64,000 nt of DNA from Pristionchus mayeri (GCA_036245805.1 BTRK01000001.1:10106001-10170000); one strand, 5' to 3'; shown: positions 11,356 to 24,189, counted from the first letter of the stretch. The notes: generated by a model from the sequence alone, not told the origin. Translations and numbers: made by a program.

Positions 11356-14300
11356 GAGTCAGTTGAAGATGCGCTTCTCAGAGGAACATTCAGTGGCTGC
11401 AAAAACTTCGATGAAGGTGGGTTGAAGATGATATTCAAGATACTCGGCCAGATTTTACCCTACTACTACTTATTGCCCTTTTTACGATCTTTCCATAATC
11501 CTGGTAATATTCTGACTCTCCTTGTTGTGCACACTCTCTCGTCTCTCTATCAGACGAGATCTGCAATTGTTAGAGCGATACACCATTGGAAATTTAGAGA
11601 AATAAATTGACGTAAAAATTGGACGATCATCCGCGATACTAAATGGAAATACTAAATTCAAAATATCATGACGGAGCGTCAGAATGAGAGAGGGATTCCC
11701 ATCCACTGCGCTCTTTCATTTTACAATAAACTCCAATTAGTATGATACAATCAATTTCAGAGGTGGATGAGAATGGAGAACCGGTCAGGGAAGAGATAGC
11801 CATCAGACGCGTCTTCGAGCCATATGGAGATATCGCCAACGTGAGTAATATCTTCTCCAGGCACTCCGTCGGATGATAACTATGACGTCATAGTTCTCAT
11901 CTGACCGAGTGCCCTTTCTCCATCAATATAAGAGTCGATTGTGTGGAAAATGCATACGGAGATAGTGAGCGTTGTGAGAAAAGCTAAAGACGAACATCGT
12001 AGATACTATATCCCCTCATGGGCGCACGCACTGGAGGCAATATGACTGCCAAGTTGATTTTAGATAGCCATGTTCGGCGTGGAGGTGACGTACTTTCATC
12101 CATTCGCAACCTACGACGCCCTGCGTAGTAGCGACCTCCGCAAGAAGATCGAAGATCCCTACTTCCCAGGACATGTATGTGCATACTAATGATACAAAAT
12201 CGGCGCGCGCTCTCCTCGTTTCTCACGCTCTCTCACCGGTCAGACAGAGCGAGAGAGCGAGTGAAACGAGGAGAGCGCGCGCCGATTTGGCATCACTAGT
12301 GCATACCTTCCTTCTTATCTGTATTCATGTTGCGTTATCGGTGATGATGGACATGTGAAAAAGTTGATTGGTCTTTCCTGACAGCGTATGTTTGCATATA
12401 TGCATTCAATATTTAAGGCATATGCATCCGTATAATATTGCTTGACTCAGGTAAAAGCAGCGCCGGCCGGCTGTCGTGTCGATGATGCCAGCCTGTGGTT
12501 CGGGGGGTGTCCTCCTCTAACGTCTGCAGAACAAGCCAGCATCTTCACGAGGACACTCAAGAGGTAAGCAGACATTTACATATTTGTGTATAATTCCTGT
12601 TTCAAATTCGTTAGGGTCATAAGACTCAATTGGAAACTTTGATACCATTTTACGGGGTAGTACGAACTAAGTCAGTGAATACGTAAAGTGCTAGTTTACT
12701 TGGTACTTGGAATCACTTATTATGTATATTCTATGATTATAATTTTGATTTTCAATGTGTATTTATCAAGTGCGTTGCATTCATTCGCTCATTCATTCAT
12801 TTAGTACCTGGAGGTGAATTAGGAAACAAAATCAGGGTTTTCAGATTCCTGAAAAGTAAGTTGCCGTCGGAGTTCTTCGTGGAGGTCGAAGTCGACGAGC
12901 TCCGACGAGAAGCCCTCGCCACCGCGTCGATTGTGAGTCATTCTGGACAATTTGTACGGCTACACATGCTATCATATGTACAGACATTGCCTGAACCTGC
13001 ATCATGATGTGCATCTCGGGGGATGTATCATTTTAGGACGCTAGAGAGGGTGATAAATAAAATATTGAGTTCTATAATTATGAAGCGCCATCAATATCAC
13101 ATATAGACAAAGGCATCTTGTAGAAGCAAATGGCCGAACGAAACGTGTCAGCGCCGACCACCCTTGAAGAAGCGAGAGCGCGCGATCGGTACAGCGAGAA
13201 CACGGCACTCCTGTGGGAAGGCGTGCACCAACTGAGACTATCACTGCTATCTCATTCGTGAGTCGTTTTGTTCGATACGGAATTGAGCAGAAGTAGCATT
13301 TTCTAAATTTATTATGTGGGTTACTCTTTCACCCCAATACTCATTGAGCATAAATTCGCATGACCTTGCTAGTATGCATATCACACATTTATCTTATTGT
13401 TTCGGCGCAGAAAAATTACTAATATTCTTATTAAAATTACACTTTTTTCAGCTTTGAGTGGGACTTCCAGGAGAAGTGGACGGGTTTGTTGCTGATCAAG
13501 GGAGCCTCCAAGGAGTACGCCGTCAAATGGAAGGAGAGAAAAGGTAAGTTGGAAAATACTGCGCACTTCGTGCAAATATTTAACTTTGCACTTTGTTCAA
13601 GAATATCATGAATGTACTGGGAGGCATATGTAATGGTCATACTAGATGACTAGTGCATAACTATCTTTATTAATCTATCGACAATCTCTCCCCAGAGTAC
13701 ACAGACATAAGATTCCGTGACTTTCTAGGCGATCCAACTTCATACAAATGATCAAGTATTGGTTGCTTATATTTCAAAGTGTGATTCCTACAGGCATGGG
13801 TGACGGACAATCGGATGAAAGAAGACTCACTTCTCAAGAGGAGAACTTTATGAGGAGGACGGACGAGTTCTTGACAGAGGCGAGTACCAGGACGACTTTA
13901 TCCATATGTACCTTTCGCTTGAAATCTTCGTGGTGGCATTGGTTGGGTAAGATTTGTTGATCTTGATCAGCAAGTAGTTTATTCAATAAACTCTCATGAG
14001 GATCAACTCATCTTGTCCAGCCATTGGCTATACGAAGACTTGAAGCAGTACCATAAAACAATGGCATGAATTACCGAGTATGCCCTTCTAACATCTCCTT
14101 CGTTTTGCTCACGTAGTGGACATGTTGATCTTCCAACGTTGGGAAAATCACAACACGGTTGACCAAACAATTTGCCGAATGTGTTCAGAAGGAGAATCGA
14201 TACTCCATCGCCAACTCGAGATACCGTGACAATTTGAGAAAAACGCTGGAGCTCTCCACGGTTGGTTCAAGGGGCTCTATATCATCATGAAATGTAATTA

Positions 14301-17300
14301 TGTGTGTGCTGTCACCACTCCTATCGGCGAAAGAGAACGATTCCTTGCTGAGCCACTCCCAGTCGGTGCACAAGTTCATAGCGCACAATCCACTTTGATT
14401 GGACATTGCATTGCATAACGTGATCATATTTGCAGCAACGCTTTCCTCCCACGCCTCCATCCTCTCACTCGTCCCCTGTCCTGCCTTCTCCCTCGACGTC
14501 TTTTGCACGCGAAGTCGTGGATGAGGGTGATCAGGCAACTGGAATGGATGACCCCGTGAGATTTCAGGGCCTTCAGTTTTCAGGGGGTAATAGACCGGTT
14601 AATCCTTCAGTTACACGAGCGAAGCGATGAGGCATACACAGGGGGCAAAGCTATGGACGACGACGATACGGACGATGCACCTTGCTTCTCGAAGACGATT
14701 GAGGATCAGTCTTCGGTATATTTTTTTGCTGAGCTTCGGTTGTGTCCAAGCCTAATTTATAAGGTATACATAATAACACGACGAGGAACAGATAGGAGGG
14801 ACGATTACAGTACTAACCAGCATTAGTTCGCTACGATCACCTAGTTCACTCTCATCAACCATTCCAACTCGATGCGTACGAGAACAATGAAACGAGTTAC
14901 GACAGCGACGAAACAATCCCTTATTACACGAATAATGAAGATCAGTCCTCCTCTAAGGTAGAGTTTCCAATTGGCCGTTTATTCACTTAACGTTTGCTAA
15001 CTTCGTATTGCACCCGACATAATATTTCTTAATTCTAGAGTTCGAAATTTGTGTAATCGCCTCCAAATTTCACTTATTCTCTCGTCAATAGGTCGGTCAA
15101 AAGAGGGACCACTTCGAGACCATTACTGATCTTCGGCACTTGGTCGGATGAGAACTATGACGTCATGACGCCTTTGATATATTAAAGGTGGCATGACGTC
15201 ATAGTTCTCATCCGACCTAGAGCCCTAATCTTCGTATTCCACTTTCCAGCAGACAACGATGAGCTCAGTGGCGTCACCTGTTCGTGACGGCGCCGTGATG
15301 GACGCTGCCAAGCTCAAGCGAATCCGACGATGGAGGAAGAGAGCGGAATCTCCCGACATTGTCTTTGACGATAAATACGTGGCCTATCGGAATGTACGTT
15401 CCGGTTATGGTTGCTTCATTGAGTTGAATAGTAGTGCGGGCGAACGACGGTAGTCAGCATATTCAATGTGTTTTGTTAGGTAGTTTCCTTCCCATTCCAC
15501 ACTCGATTCAGTTCTATAAAATAGTGCCTAATTTCTACTAGAGTTGGCAATACGAGGGGAGGTTGCGAGCTCGTTACGCCTCCCCTCCTCGGATTGCGAA
15601 ATAAAAGTAGTGGAGGACAACGAGCTCGTAACCTCCCTTCGTAATGCCAACCGTAATTTCTACCCGCTTACAAGTACGTGTCAATTGTCTCCTCATTCAG
15701 CTCGTCTATCACATCCGAGAGAGAGGAGGCGAAAAAAGTGCTGGTCCAAAGCTAAGCGTAGACTTCGGAGACGACGATGAAGACTTCACGCCTCCGGCGT
15801 CCCCAGATGCCGCCGATGCTTCCACCAGCAGCTCTCGCTCGCACACGCCACTCGTTGATGGTTGGTAGTATCTGATTTTTTGCCGAGATCTTGGATACTA
15901 AAAGTAAAGGTTTACTGCGGTGCCTCATACAACTGTGCCACCAGCGCCTTAGGTAATTCTACTAGATAACACTTGTTATTATGAAATTTTTGAAACGGTT
16001 GAACGAGCAAACTGCTTGGAATTGGCACTTGAAAGATGACAATAATTATGAAAAGGAATCTACAGATGAGGATGGCGACGATGCCGTTGAGATGTCGTGA
16101 GACGAGGAGGACTACGTTCTATCGGCTGAAGAGCTAACCTCATCGAGCAGCAATGGACATCCACTCATCATTCTTGACGATGACGACGGTAAATTAAGCA
16201 TCTTAGAGAGTTAACTTTTTAGTGCCCTTTATTTATGAATGAATTGATGAATTTGGAAACCTTTATTGTTCACCATATGTAGAGTTCTAAAATTATAAAC
16301 CCCCATCTCTTTTGCGAACTATGTCCCCAAAAACAAAAACAAAACATATATGATTCATTCGGAATAAAAATGTGAATATAAGCTCTTGCAGTCCCTTCAA
16401 CATCTGCATCAGGAAATCACTCAAAGCGTTGTGATGAAAATGGCGTGATCGCCCTCAGCGATGAAGAACTTGGTTAGTTGTAGAGATCGAAAAGTAACAC
16501 GGCGATGCCTCATTGTGTACATCTCGTCTAGAGGTCTCTTATTTGAAAATTGTCGGTGAATTTTCGGGCACGTTTCAGGTTTTCTAAATAAACAAGCGCT
16601 CACTAGCAGCAATATCGAACCCTTGAAGCATACTATTACAACGACAATTTTCCAACAAGATAATCCTTATCTTGTCACTTGGCAGGTCGAGAGACAGTGC
16701 ATTTTAAATTATATTTTGATGAGACGTGAACCGTATTTCAAATTCTAGGTGCTGTCAGAATCAGCCATAAACCGGCTTTTAGATAATACTCATGCCCAAA
16801 AAATACGATATTGTGTCTGCACTCATGTTATGATGACTTATTTCAGATACCAAGAAAGTGGACGAGAGGCCGCTTTATTTGGAGCGACCGCCAATTCCGA
16901 GGAAATCAAAGTTCTGGCGTGAGTCGTAATCAATAAATATATTTCAATGTTTTAACAAATATGCATCACAAAGCGATCCGCAAAGGCCCACAAAGAGCGC
17001 AAACGCCCAAAACGAGGAATCCTATTTATGAGTTTGATTTGATTGGAATGTACCAAGTGTTGATATTCGAGTCGCGTCGCAATTAAATTGCAATTCGTTC
17101 TCGCATGGTCAGTGCGAGCTAGACTTTTCAAAATAACTATCCAAATGTGTTTAAGATACATATCATCCCCCACACTCCTCAGCACATTCGATCTCTCACC
17201 AACAGAGCGGCTAATTTGCATCTTAAACGATTATTTGGATAGTCGTTTTAAAGTCTAGCGAAAACATGCAGCATGGAATATCATATTATCGTCTTTTTAT

Positions 17301-18128
17301 ATATACGAAGTTTGCTTATGATGATCATTTCAGAATGGAAATGGAGGCCATGGCGGCCAAACTGCGTTATAGGTGAGTAGATTTTCTGTATTTTACGCAG
17401 GCTCTACCTCTCTTAACCGCTCGATTGACGAGATAGTGTGGGAAATGAAATACTAGTTAATATGATAACTATGACGTCATACGGCCTTTGATCTATCAAA
17501 GGCGGCATGGCGTCATAGTTCTCATCCGACACAGTGCCGATCCGAATTTCAAACTCCATGGGTCAGGGATAACTTGCATCCACCTACCGCTATCACGTCC
17601 ATCTGATTAATGAGATACTCAGAATCAATGTGGCAATTAATTTCAGTATTTCCTCTCGAATACACGTGGCAATTTGAAACTTGAACTACAGTTGTTTTGT
17701 TGACAACTTATGTAACACATTGTATTCAATCGTACCGAATATATCCTAATGATTTGTTTTCGATATCCTAAGCGAGAACCATCACATCATTTTATACGGT
17801 CTTGAGACAGTCTGAATATAATGAGAGATGATAATTTTCAGGAATATTATCATTACATACAATATTCTTGCAGATTATTCGAAGTATTTTTCGAAGTTCG
17901 ATACATATCCAAAGCCCAAGAGGAGAAAGCGGAAAGTGACGATTGGAAAGGGTAAGATATACTGAACATTCTTACTATTCAAAAAATCAAATAATTTTAC
18001 TGAAAAGGGCATTCTAAAGGGGGATACACATGAGTGAGTGGAGAGAAAGAGGGCCAACTCTGTCGAATTTGAATGAGCTCAAATATTATGCTTTTCCCAT
18101 TCCTTCTCAGTAATATACAACACTGTAT

Positions 18129-18170
<42 letters not shown>

Positions 18171-21100
18171 ATTCCAGGCACAGTATTGGCTGAAATGACA
18201 AGAGCCGAGAACGACAATACATTGCAATTCGAAGAGGAGGAAGTAGTAGCGTCGAAGGAAAATTATGCTTTGAGAAAAGGAACGGATGTGTCGAGAACGA
18301 ACGGTACAATACAGTTGTCACATTAATGTGATGTTCAAAAGCAACATGAAGATCAGATCGTTGTAGACGATTCTGTTATAACTTTAGGCAAAGAACCGAT
18401 CGTGATGATTTTTAACATCAACTAATGAATACAAATTATATTGTCAAAGCTATTTTGAAGATGGTAAATCGGTTGGAGAGGCGATGGAGCAGCAGGGTGG
18501 TAGCAGCATGCTGTCCGAAGCTGACGAGGAGCAACTGCCAAAGACCACCGCAGCGGCTGCCAGTGAAGACCCGTCAAGAACCGGTAAGTTAATCGCCCCA
18601 AAGTTGGGAACGTTAAATCCGTGTCCATTGCACAGCGTTTCAGAAAAAAATTTCCTTTGTTCTTCGCGGCGCATTTTTCTTCAACAGTCGTTGCTGAGCG
18701 GTGATGCGATTGCTGAATGTTGTCGAAACATACCCCATAAGTCTGCTTAAAAATGAAATTTTGATATTCCAATTACAAGGTTGGTTTCTCCGATGAGGCT
18801 CACAGTCCCTGTTTAATTTTGGTAATTTGTCATCGCTTGCCGACGTATCGTTATCACATTTACTTAATTTTAGAAATTTATCTCTAAAATTTGAACTCCT
18901 CAGAGGGAAATAATGGGAGACCCGACTTATGGGGTATTTTCTGAATCCTCATGATCAGCTCTACAATCCCAATCGAGCGATTTGTGATATTCTTTTTAGT
19001 ATTCGAAAAACGGCTATAAATGTTCAACAAAATGAGCATTTTCATGATTTCTCGAATACTAAAAGGAATATGAACAATCGCTCGGTTGCAATTGTAGAGC
19101 TGATAATGGGGATTCAGGAAATACCCCATAAGTGGGGTCTGCCGATATTGTCCTATGACTAGTTCTGTTTTGAAAATCACAATGTGTTGCGTTTTGATAT
19201 TGCAGTTTTGAAATGAGCTTCACGAGACAAATTAATTATTTCAATAGATTTTGATCTTGAATCATCTCGGTGGAATGTGTTTCACGGAATATATTTATCC
19301 AATTACTTCGCTTTGTTTTAGTGCAATAGGGAGTGCAAAATTGCTTTAAGCCGTCAGATTTCTGTTCTGACACGCTGTGCATTGATCACCGTTTTCATTG
19401 AGGTGATTTTCCAACAAGACTCGCCAAGATTGCATATTGTATCTTTATTTATAGCAGATGATGAGCCGATGACATCATTCCAGATGAGGCTGAGGACAAT
19501 AGCCTTCTCTCAGAGGAGGAGGACAACGAGGATCGCGCCATTGAGATGATGGATACATTGAGACTTGGATGTCCAGAACCCGATGAAGATCAGCTAGCAT
19601 TGGTTACCGATGGCGACTTCCATCCTAGTCCGAGCAAGTTCCCATGTGAGTGATACGATGAATGAATATGCACATACATTTGGAGAATCTAATTTAACCA
19701 GACTGCAATGGCGAAATGGTTCAGTAGTCAATGCGCACTAAGCCGGATGATCACCATCTAATGATAGCCAAAACAAATGGAGCCTTCTCACAGAAACATT
19801 ATTAAAACTTAGAAAAAAAAGCGAACCTACTGTGGTCATACCAGAAAAAGGTACCAATTGTGGTTATCGTCCGGAAGGCTATCATCCGACGGTGATCACT
19901 CGACCTAGTCCCGAGCAATTATGGACAATGATTCAGCTATTCGCCGTCGATCTTCGCTGATGAAGTCATCTGCACTCTCCAGTGGTCCACGAAAGCGAGT
20001 CAGCTTCGACGATAACGTTGCTACGATAAAGAGAAGGAAGAACGAAGAGGCAATTGATACTATAGAGGCGTGAGTTACTATAGAGAATCAGTGTTTTTAA
20101 AGATCTGCAGACTTGCCGGTTCTGACAACTAACTGGAAAACTCTCAGACTTTTCGCAGTGAAACCGAAGATGCAATTGTGCAAATTTTTCAGGAATCGGC
20201 GCAATAGAGAATCGTTTGACGTGCCGCGTACTGCGGCTGAGCTGACCGTCTCCGATCTGGCGTGCATTGAAGTAACTGTGGCGCCTAAATTGTTGCGATT
20301 GATGTCGATGGGGCTGAATCGCTGGCAATTTTAGAACTCTTTATTTTTGAACTCGTTGATGAATTTGGAGCCCTTTATTTGATCTTTTGCGGAGTTCTAA
20401 AATTACTAGTTTTAATACGCTACACCATATTTCTCACTTTTCTCTACCTCTTGTAGAGCGAGGGAACAATTCAAATTTGAATTGTAGTCAAGATTACAAT
20501 AGCCGCATTACAGGAACGTGCCCGAGCCATTGTCAGCCTGAAGCACGGCGCAAAACGCCGCGATGAAAAAGTAATTTGTTTTTGTAAATTTTGATTTATA
20601 ATATTTTCAACAGTCATCTCTAACCTATAAACGAAATTGTATTGCGGACAGTTGGATGGGTGACTCATCTTAATAATGCTTTTTAGAAACTGAAAACGGA
20701 TGTTATGGAGAGAGTAATGGTGGAGGCGAAGAGCATTGGAATCGACATGGTAAGGATATCAATTACAAAATCAATGCGAATCTTAATGATTTTCAAGAAA
20801 ACTTAAAGAAAAACAACTAAAAAGAAAAAAGACTCATTCGTTCCACTTCAAAATGCGTTTAATTCCAGAATGGCTTGCCGTTCGCACCAACTTCATACCG
20901 TCCACTCGGCGAAGTGAGCAAATTATTGTTTGCTTGTCTGGGTTATTCCCAGTAAATGGATGGTCGGGTTGTTGCATGTTTCGAAGAGCATCGCACGAAA
21001 TATTTTCTGTACATACAACAATGCAACTATTAATTAATATACACTAATAATTATTCAGAAGAAAGACAACAGCGGCGTGCTCAAGTTTTACGATACAACT

Positions 21101-24100
21101 GGAGACAAGAAAATTGTTAGTCCTAACTATTGATTGAGCAAACGATGCAGTGAACATCGGATAAGATTGATAAAATTTTTAGTTCACTTTACTGAGATTA
21201 GTCATATTCGCAGAATCGACTCAATCATGATTAGTTTTCTAAGTATCTGACCTACTTTCAGAAAATGCCCGAGTACGAGTTCGTCGACGAATGCAAGATC
21301 ATCAGTGACGAGGGAGACGAGTACCGAAATCGAGCCAACATCTGCAAGGTGAGTAATATTTTGCAGAATTCTGGGTAATTTCATGCATATGTATCGTGGC
21401 ATTTTTTTCTAAATATTATTGCGATTTGCGTGTTAGAGATCATATTCTTGCGGAGCAAATGAACGAGCTAATGTATGATAAACTCTTTCTTTCCAGTACC
21501 GATGCGACTGCGATCCGACGATCGGTTGCAAGCTGGAGTCGTGCGCTTGCATGCAAGCCTCAGCGCTGGTCAGTCCTACTCTTCTTCTTCCACATCGTTG
21601 CTCAGAACAAAGCAAAGTTACCTACTCTTCATTTCTTAACAACTGATGGATCACCGACTTTTACCGAATCACCGAATCACCGACCGTTGCCGACTATAGA
21701 TTTGCATACTATAGCTTTCTCTAACCTGAGAGCTGAGGATACTCAGGTCGTAGCTACTTTACAGGCCAACAATCGCGTGGATATGTCCCGAGGCAAGGAC
21801 ATGATCCTTGAATGCTGCGAGGACTGCTCGTGCAAGGGCAGGAACTGCTCCTCCGTTGCTATAATCCGCAAGATTCAGTGTGTTTTCTCAAGTTTACCTG
21901 AACAATGTGCACATTACTTCCGTTTCTGGAGCTTGAAAGTATTAGTTTTTGCAAGGCAAAAAATATGAAACCTATCGGTAATATGATATATATTGTATTA
22001 TATAATAATTGGCATGATATATATTGTATTCAATCTCTCATCGCGCAACAGGGCGAGATTGGGATTCTACAATGAGTCTTACCCGCGTATTTCAGATTTC
22101 ACGTGGTCAATGTCAGCGAGATGAATTTTGCTTTGCGAGTTATGGAGAATGTGCAGAGAGGTGAGAAACTTTTTTTTAAAAATCCGCGTAAATATTTTAA
22201 GTTAAATAAGCGATTTATCTGTTGTTCTGTGGTCTCGGAAATTGTAGCTCTTACCATTCCAATATAGTCATTATCAAGCGCTACAGAAATATAATTTCAG
22301 CAGCAGAGATACACTCTAGAAAAATATGTAGATGGTTTGATATAATTGGAAGAGTATTCTTTCGTACTCTCTAACACCTCGGCACTAGGTCGGATGATCA
22401 CTGTCAGATGATAAAGTCACAAAGTCACAAAAATGATTCTGTGAAAGAGGCGTTCATATACAGAAGCGTTCATTTTTTGGTTATACAGTAGTTTATCATC
22501 CGACGGTGATCAGCCGGTCTAGTGCCCACCTCTCTTCCTCCTCCAGTGGAATGGTCTTCGATCGTTCAGGCGAGCCGATGCTGATGTTCACGGGCGTGCG
22601 CCAGTCGACCTTCTCCCTTCCCTACGACGAGCAGTCGTGGTCCTTCACCACTGCAGATTTGAACGATAAGGAGCACCGAGCCTTCTTTGTACGTTTCACT
22701 AATACGCATCAGATATGTAAATTACAGTAGTTATGAAAAAGTAGAACAATAATTCTAAATGGCTGACATATATCATACGATAACTATTATACATCTCGAC
22801 AATATTCTTGTTCAGTTATGGATTTTTTTCAATAGTATGTGTTTGATAGCCTCCCCCGTCAAGGATTGGTTCGAATCGTACTAAAAGTATGAAGCCGCAC
22901 GAGCTTGAATTTTCAGGGCGTCAATGGCCTAAAAACAACAACAGTGAGGACGCACGATGACGGGAGCGACTACGAAATCGCGGTGGCGTTCGTGATCAAT
23001 CCCTTGAAGAAGGGCAATGCGGCTCGATTCATCTGCCATTCGACGGCCGCGAACGCTCACTGGATCCCGTGAGTGACATTTACTGACCTAGAATACTATG
23101 GTATTAACAGACGACACTGTTATCTTATGATGAAGTATACATTTCCTAAGTTGAGTTTGGGCGGGGTTGATCTTCCTCGTATTCAGTGTATTGGCTATTA
23201 TTATATTTTCCAGTGAGTGGTATGGTAGAAAGCTGACTTGAATGTTAATATTGATAATATTATGCTAAAAGGACACTGTTTTAATCAAGTGCGAGTGTCT
23301 GGTTATTGCGGATCAACATCAGTTCAAATTATGCAGATATTAAAGCAAGTAATGCTTCCCAGACTGTATCGAGGAGGCATGAACACAGTGGACCACGAGT
23401 TGCTGGTCTACGCCATGGAACCGCTGGAGGCCGGTGAGTGGACTGTGAAATTCGGGATTTTTATTCGACTGATAGGACAGCGCGAATATTATTGAAATGA
23501 AATGTTTTAACCGTTGGAAATTCATACCGAAATCAACACAGGGAACCAACTGCATTGCATGTTAAGAGAGCATATTCATTGGAAATTTTAGGTCTAAAAA
23601 AATCAAGATTTGTTTTCAGGAGATCTCATCTACATCGACTACGGGGAGGGTTACGGCATCAAATCCGAGGTATGCATTAAATGACTAATATACCAGATCC
23701 ATATTTTTGTATTTTATAAATCAAATTGTAAATTGTATTTGTATTGTTAGTCGTGTTTCTAACTGCATTCTATTCAGAACTGCAAGTGCACTCAGCAACT
23801 CTGCCACGGTGAGAAAAGAATGTGGTTGGCTCGCCGCAACTTCCAACAGGTACGACGACCAATTCTATGTCAATTTAGAAACTTGCTCTGATAGTACCTA
23901 ACCGTTCAAGAATCTAGCATAACAGAGATGTCAGCCGCATGATGATGATTTTTGAAAATGTGAGCTATTTAGTCAAATTTCAGGTGAAAGCGATGCTGGT
24001 ACACATTGAGAAAGCGAAGCGGAGACGAATGATCGAGGTATGGTTACAATTGATTAATCATAATAAATAAATCTGTAATTAACTCATTATTGAGATTCTA

Positions 24101-24187
24101 TTATTTCAAATAAATAGTAATACAAGTATTGAACAATTTCAGAGGGAGAAGGACGAGGAAGAAAATGCGAAGCGAATCGATAATTAA
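11356..24187 (+). CDS. SET-domain protein (pre-SET/SET/post-SET), histone-lysine-methyltransferase-like
   Basis: About 39 exons join in frame (roughly 1,180 codons). Securely placed exons include 11356-11416, 11761-11840, 12064-12174, 12451-12563, 12845-12932, 13124-13257, 13452-13543, 15250-15393, and an unbroken chain from 16392-16472 to 24143-24187. The pre-SET zinc-cluster region is in 21262-21877 (YRCDCDPTIGCKLESCAC and ECCEDCSCKGRNC). SET is in 22096-23669 (MENVQRGEPMLMFTG, GNAARFICHSTAANAHW, LIYIDYGEGYG). Post-SET CKCTQQLC is at 23778-23849. This order is that of the SUV39/G9a/SETDB class, which methylates H3K9 in chromatin. The N-terminal half is unrecognised; the middle is acidic, with a KRVSFDDN motif. 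Oddities are a degenerate NHSC motif, an in-frame TGA at 16098-16100 and two unusual donors. The first exon with its ATG is unresolved, as are the edges of the exons near 14.8 and 15.75 kb. A split into two genes near 13.75 kb cannot be excluded. Confidence 0.8.
11861..11912. repeat. Short palindromic MITE, family A (internally deleted)
   Basis: A compact copy of the family whose arms read GCACTAGGTCGGATGAGAAC and TATGACGTCAT with the complement following. It sits in an intron of the SET-domain gene, 20 bases after the donor. The central GCCGCCTTTGATATATC block present in other copies is missing. Confidence 0.75.
12181..12303. repeat. Palindromic MITE, family C
   Basis: The arms pair over about 50 bases: CGGCGCGCGCTCTCCTCGTT on the left and its complement ending GCGCGCGCCGATTTGGCATC on the right. 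The outer ends are GCATACTAATGAT and its rough complement. It lies in an intron of the SET-domain gene. A second copy is at 31803-31937. Confidence 0.75.
15135..15224. repeat. Short palindromic MITE, family A
   Basis: A near-perfect palindrome of about 90 bases: GGCACTTGGTCGGATGAGAA, then TATGACGTCATG, a CGCCTTTGATATAT centre, and the complementary arm ending CCGACCTAGAGCC. It lies in an intron of the SET-domain gene. Confidence 0.8.
15543..15653. repeat. Palindromic repeat of about 110 bases
   Basis: The left arm GTTGGCAATACGAGGGGAGG TTGCGAGCTCGTT pairs with a right arm that reads AACGAGCTCGTAACC and ends CTTCGTAATGCCAAC. A GC-rich spacer separates them. It lies in an intron (or exon edge) of the SET-domain gene, about 100 bases before the acidic exon ending at 15860, and may complicate the true acceptor of that exon. 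Confidence 0.7.
17117..17262. repeat. Inverted-repeat element in an intron
   Basis: The left arm (GCTAGACTTTTCAAAATAAC, TATCCAAAT, TTTAAGATAC) pairs with the right arm (GCATCTTAAACGATTATTTG, GATAGTC, AAAGTCTAGC) around a loop of about 55 bases. It lies in the intron between the SET-gene exons 16847-16918 and 17334-17372. No coding sequence. Confidence 0.6.
17461..17538. repeat. Short palindromic MITE, family A
   Basis: A copy with the CGGCCTTTGATCTATC centre and the arms ATGATAACTATGACGTCAT and its complement, ending CCGACACAGTGCC. The left end has lost the GCACTAGGTCGG terminus. It is intronic in the SET-domain gene. Confidence 0.75.
18132..18166. repeat. (TA)n microsatellite
   Basis: About 17 uninterrupted TA units, just upstream of the acceptor for the SET-gene exon at 18178-18303. 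Nothing else is notable here. Confidence 0.9.
18905..19150. repeat. Palindromic repeat of about 245 bases, family F
   Basis: The left arm (GGGAGACCCGACTTATGGGG, TTCTGAATCCTCATGATCAG, CTCTACAAT) is mirrored by the right arm (ATTGTAGAGCTGATAATGG, GATTCAGGAAATACCCCATA, AGTGGGGTCT). The inner parts ATTCGAAAAACGGC and TTTAGTATTCG also pair. It lies in an intron of the SET-domain gene. A second copy is at 57076-57341. Confidence 0.75.
19735..19911. repeat. Inverted-repeat MITE, family B
   Basis: The termini are GCACTAAGCCGGATGATCAC and the complement GGTGATCACTCGACCTAGTC. They share the CACTAGG-TCGGATGA end with family A but flank a longer internal region containing CTACTGTGGTCATACC. Copies are also at 22381-22526 and 28995-29156. 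Intronic in the SET-domain gene. Confidence 0.65.
22381..22526. repeat. Inverted-repeat MITE, family B
   Basis: Starts GGCACTAGGTCGGATGATCA and ends with the complementary CGACGGTGATCAGCCGGTCTAGTGCC. The interior is unlike the other two family members. It lies in the intron just before the SET-gene exon at 22570, with its 3' end about 44 bases from the acceptor. Confidence 0.7.
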
Positions 24188-24189
24188 GA

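Noticed and set aside
19705..19760. A-box-like text (TGGTTCAGTAGTCAATGC) suggesting a tRNA
   Set aside because: No B-box or cloverleaf pairing follows; the text runs into a family B MITE.
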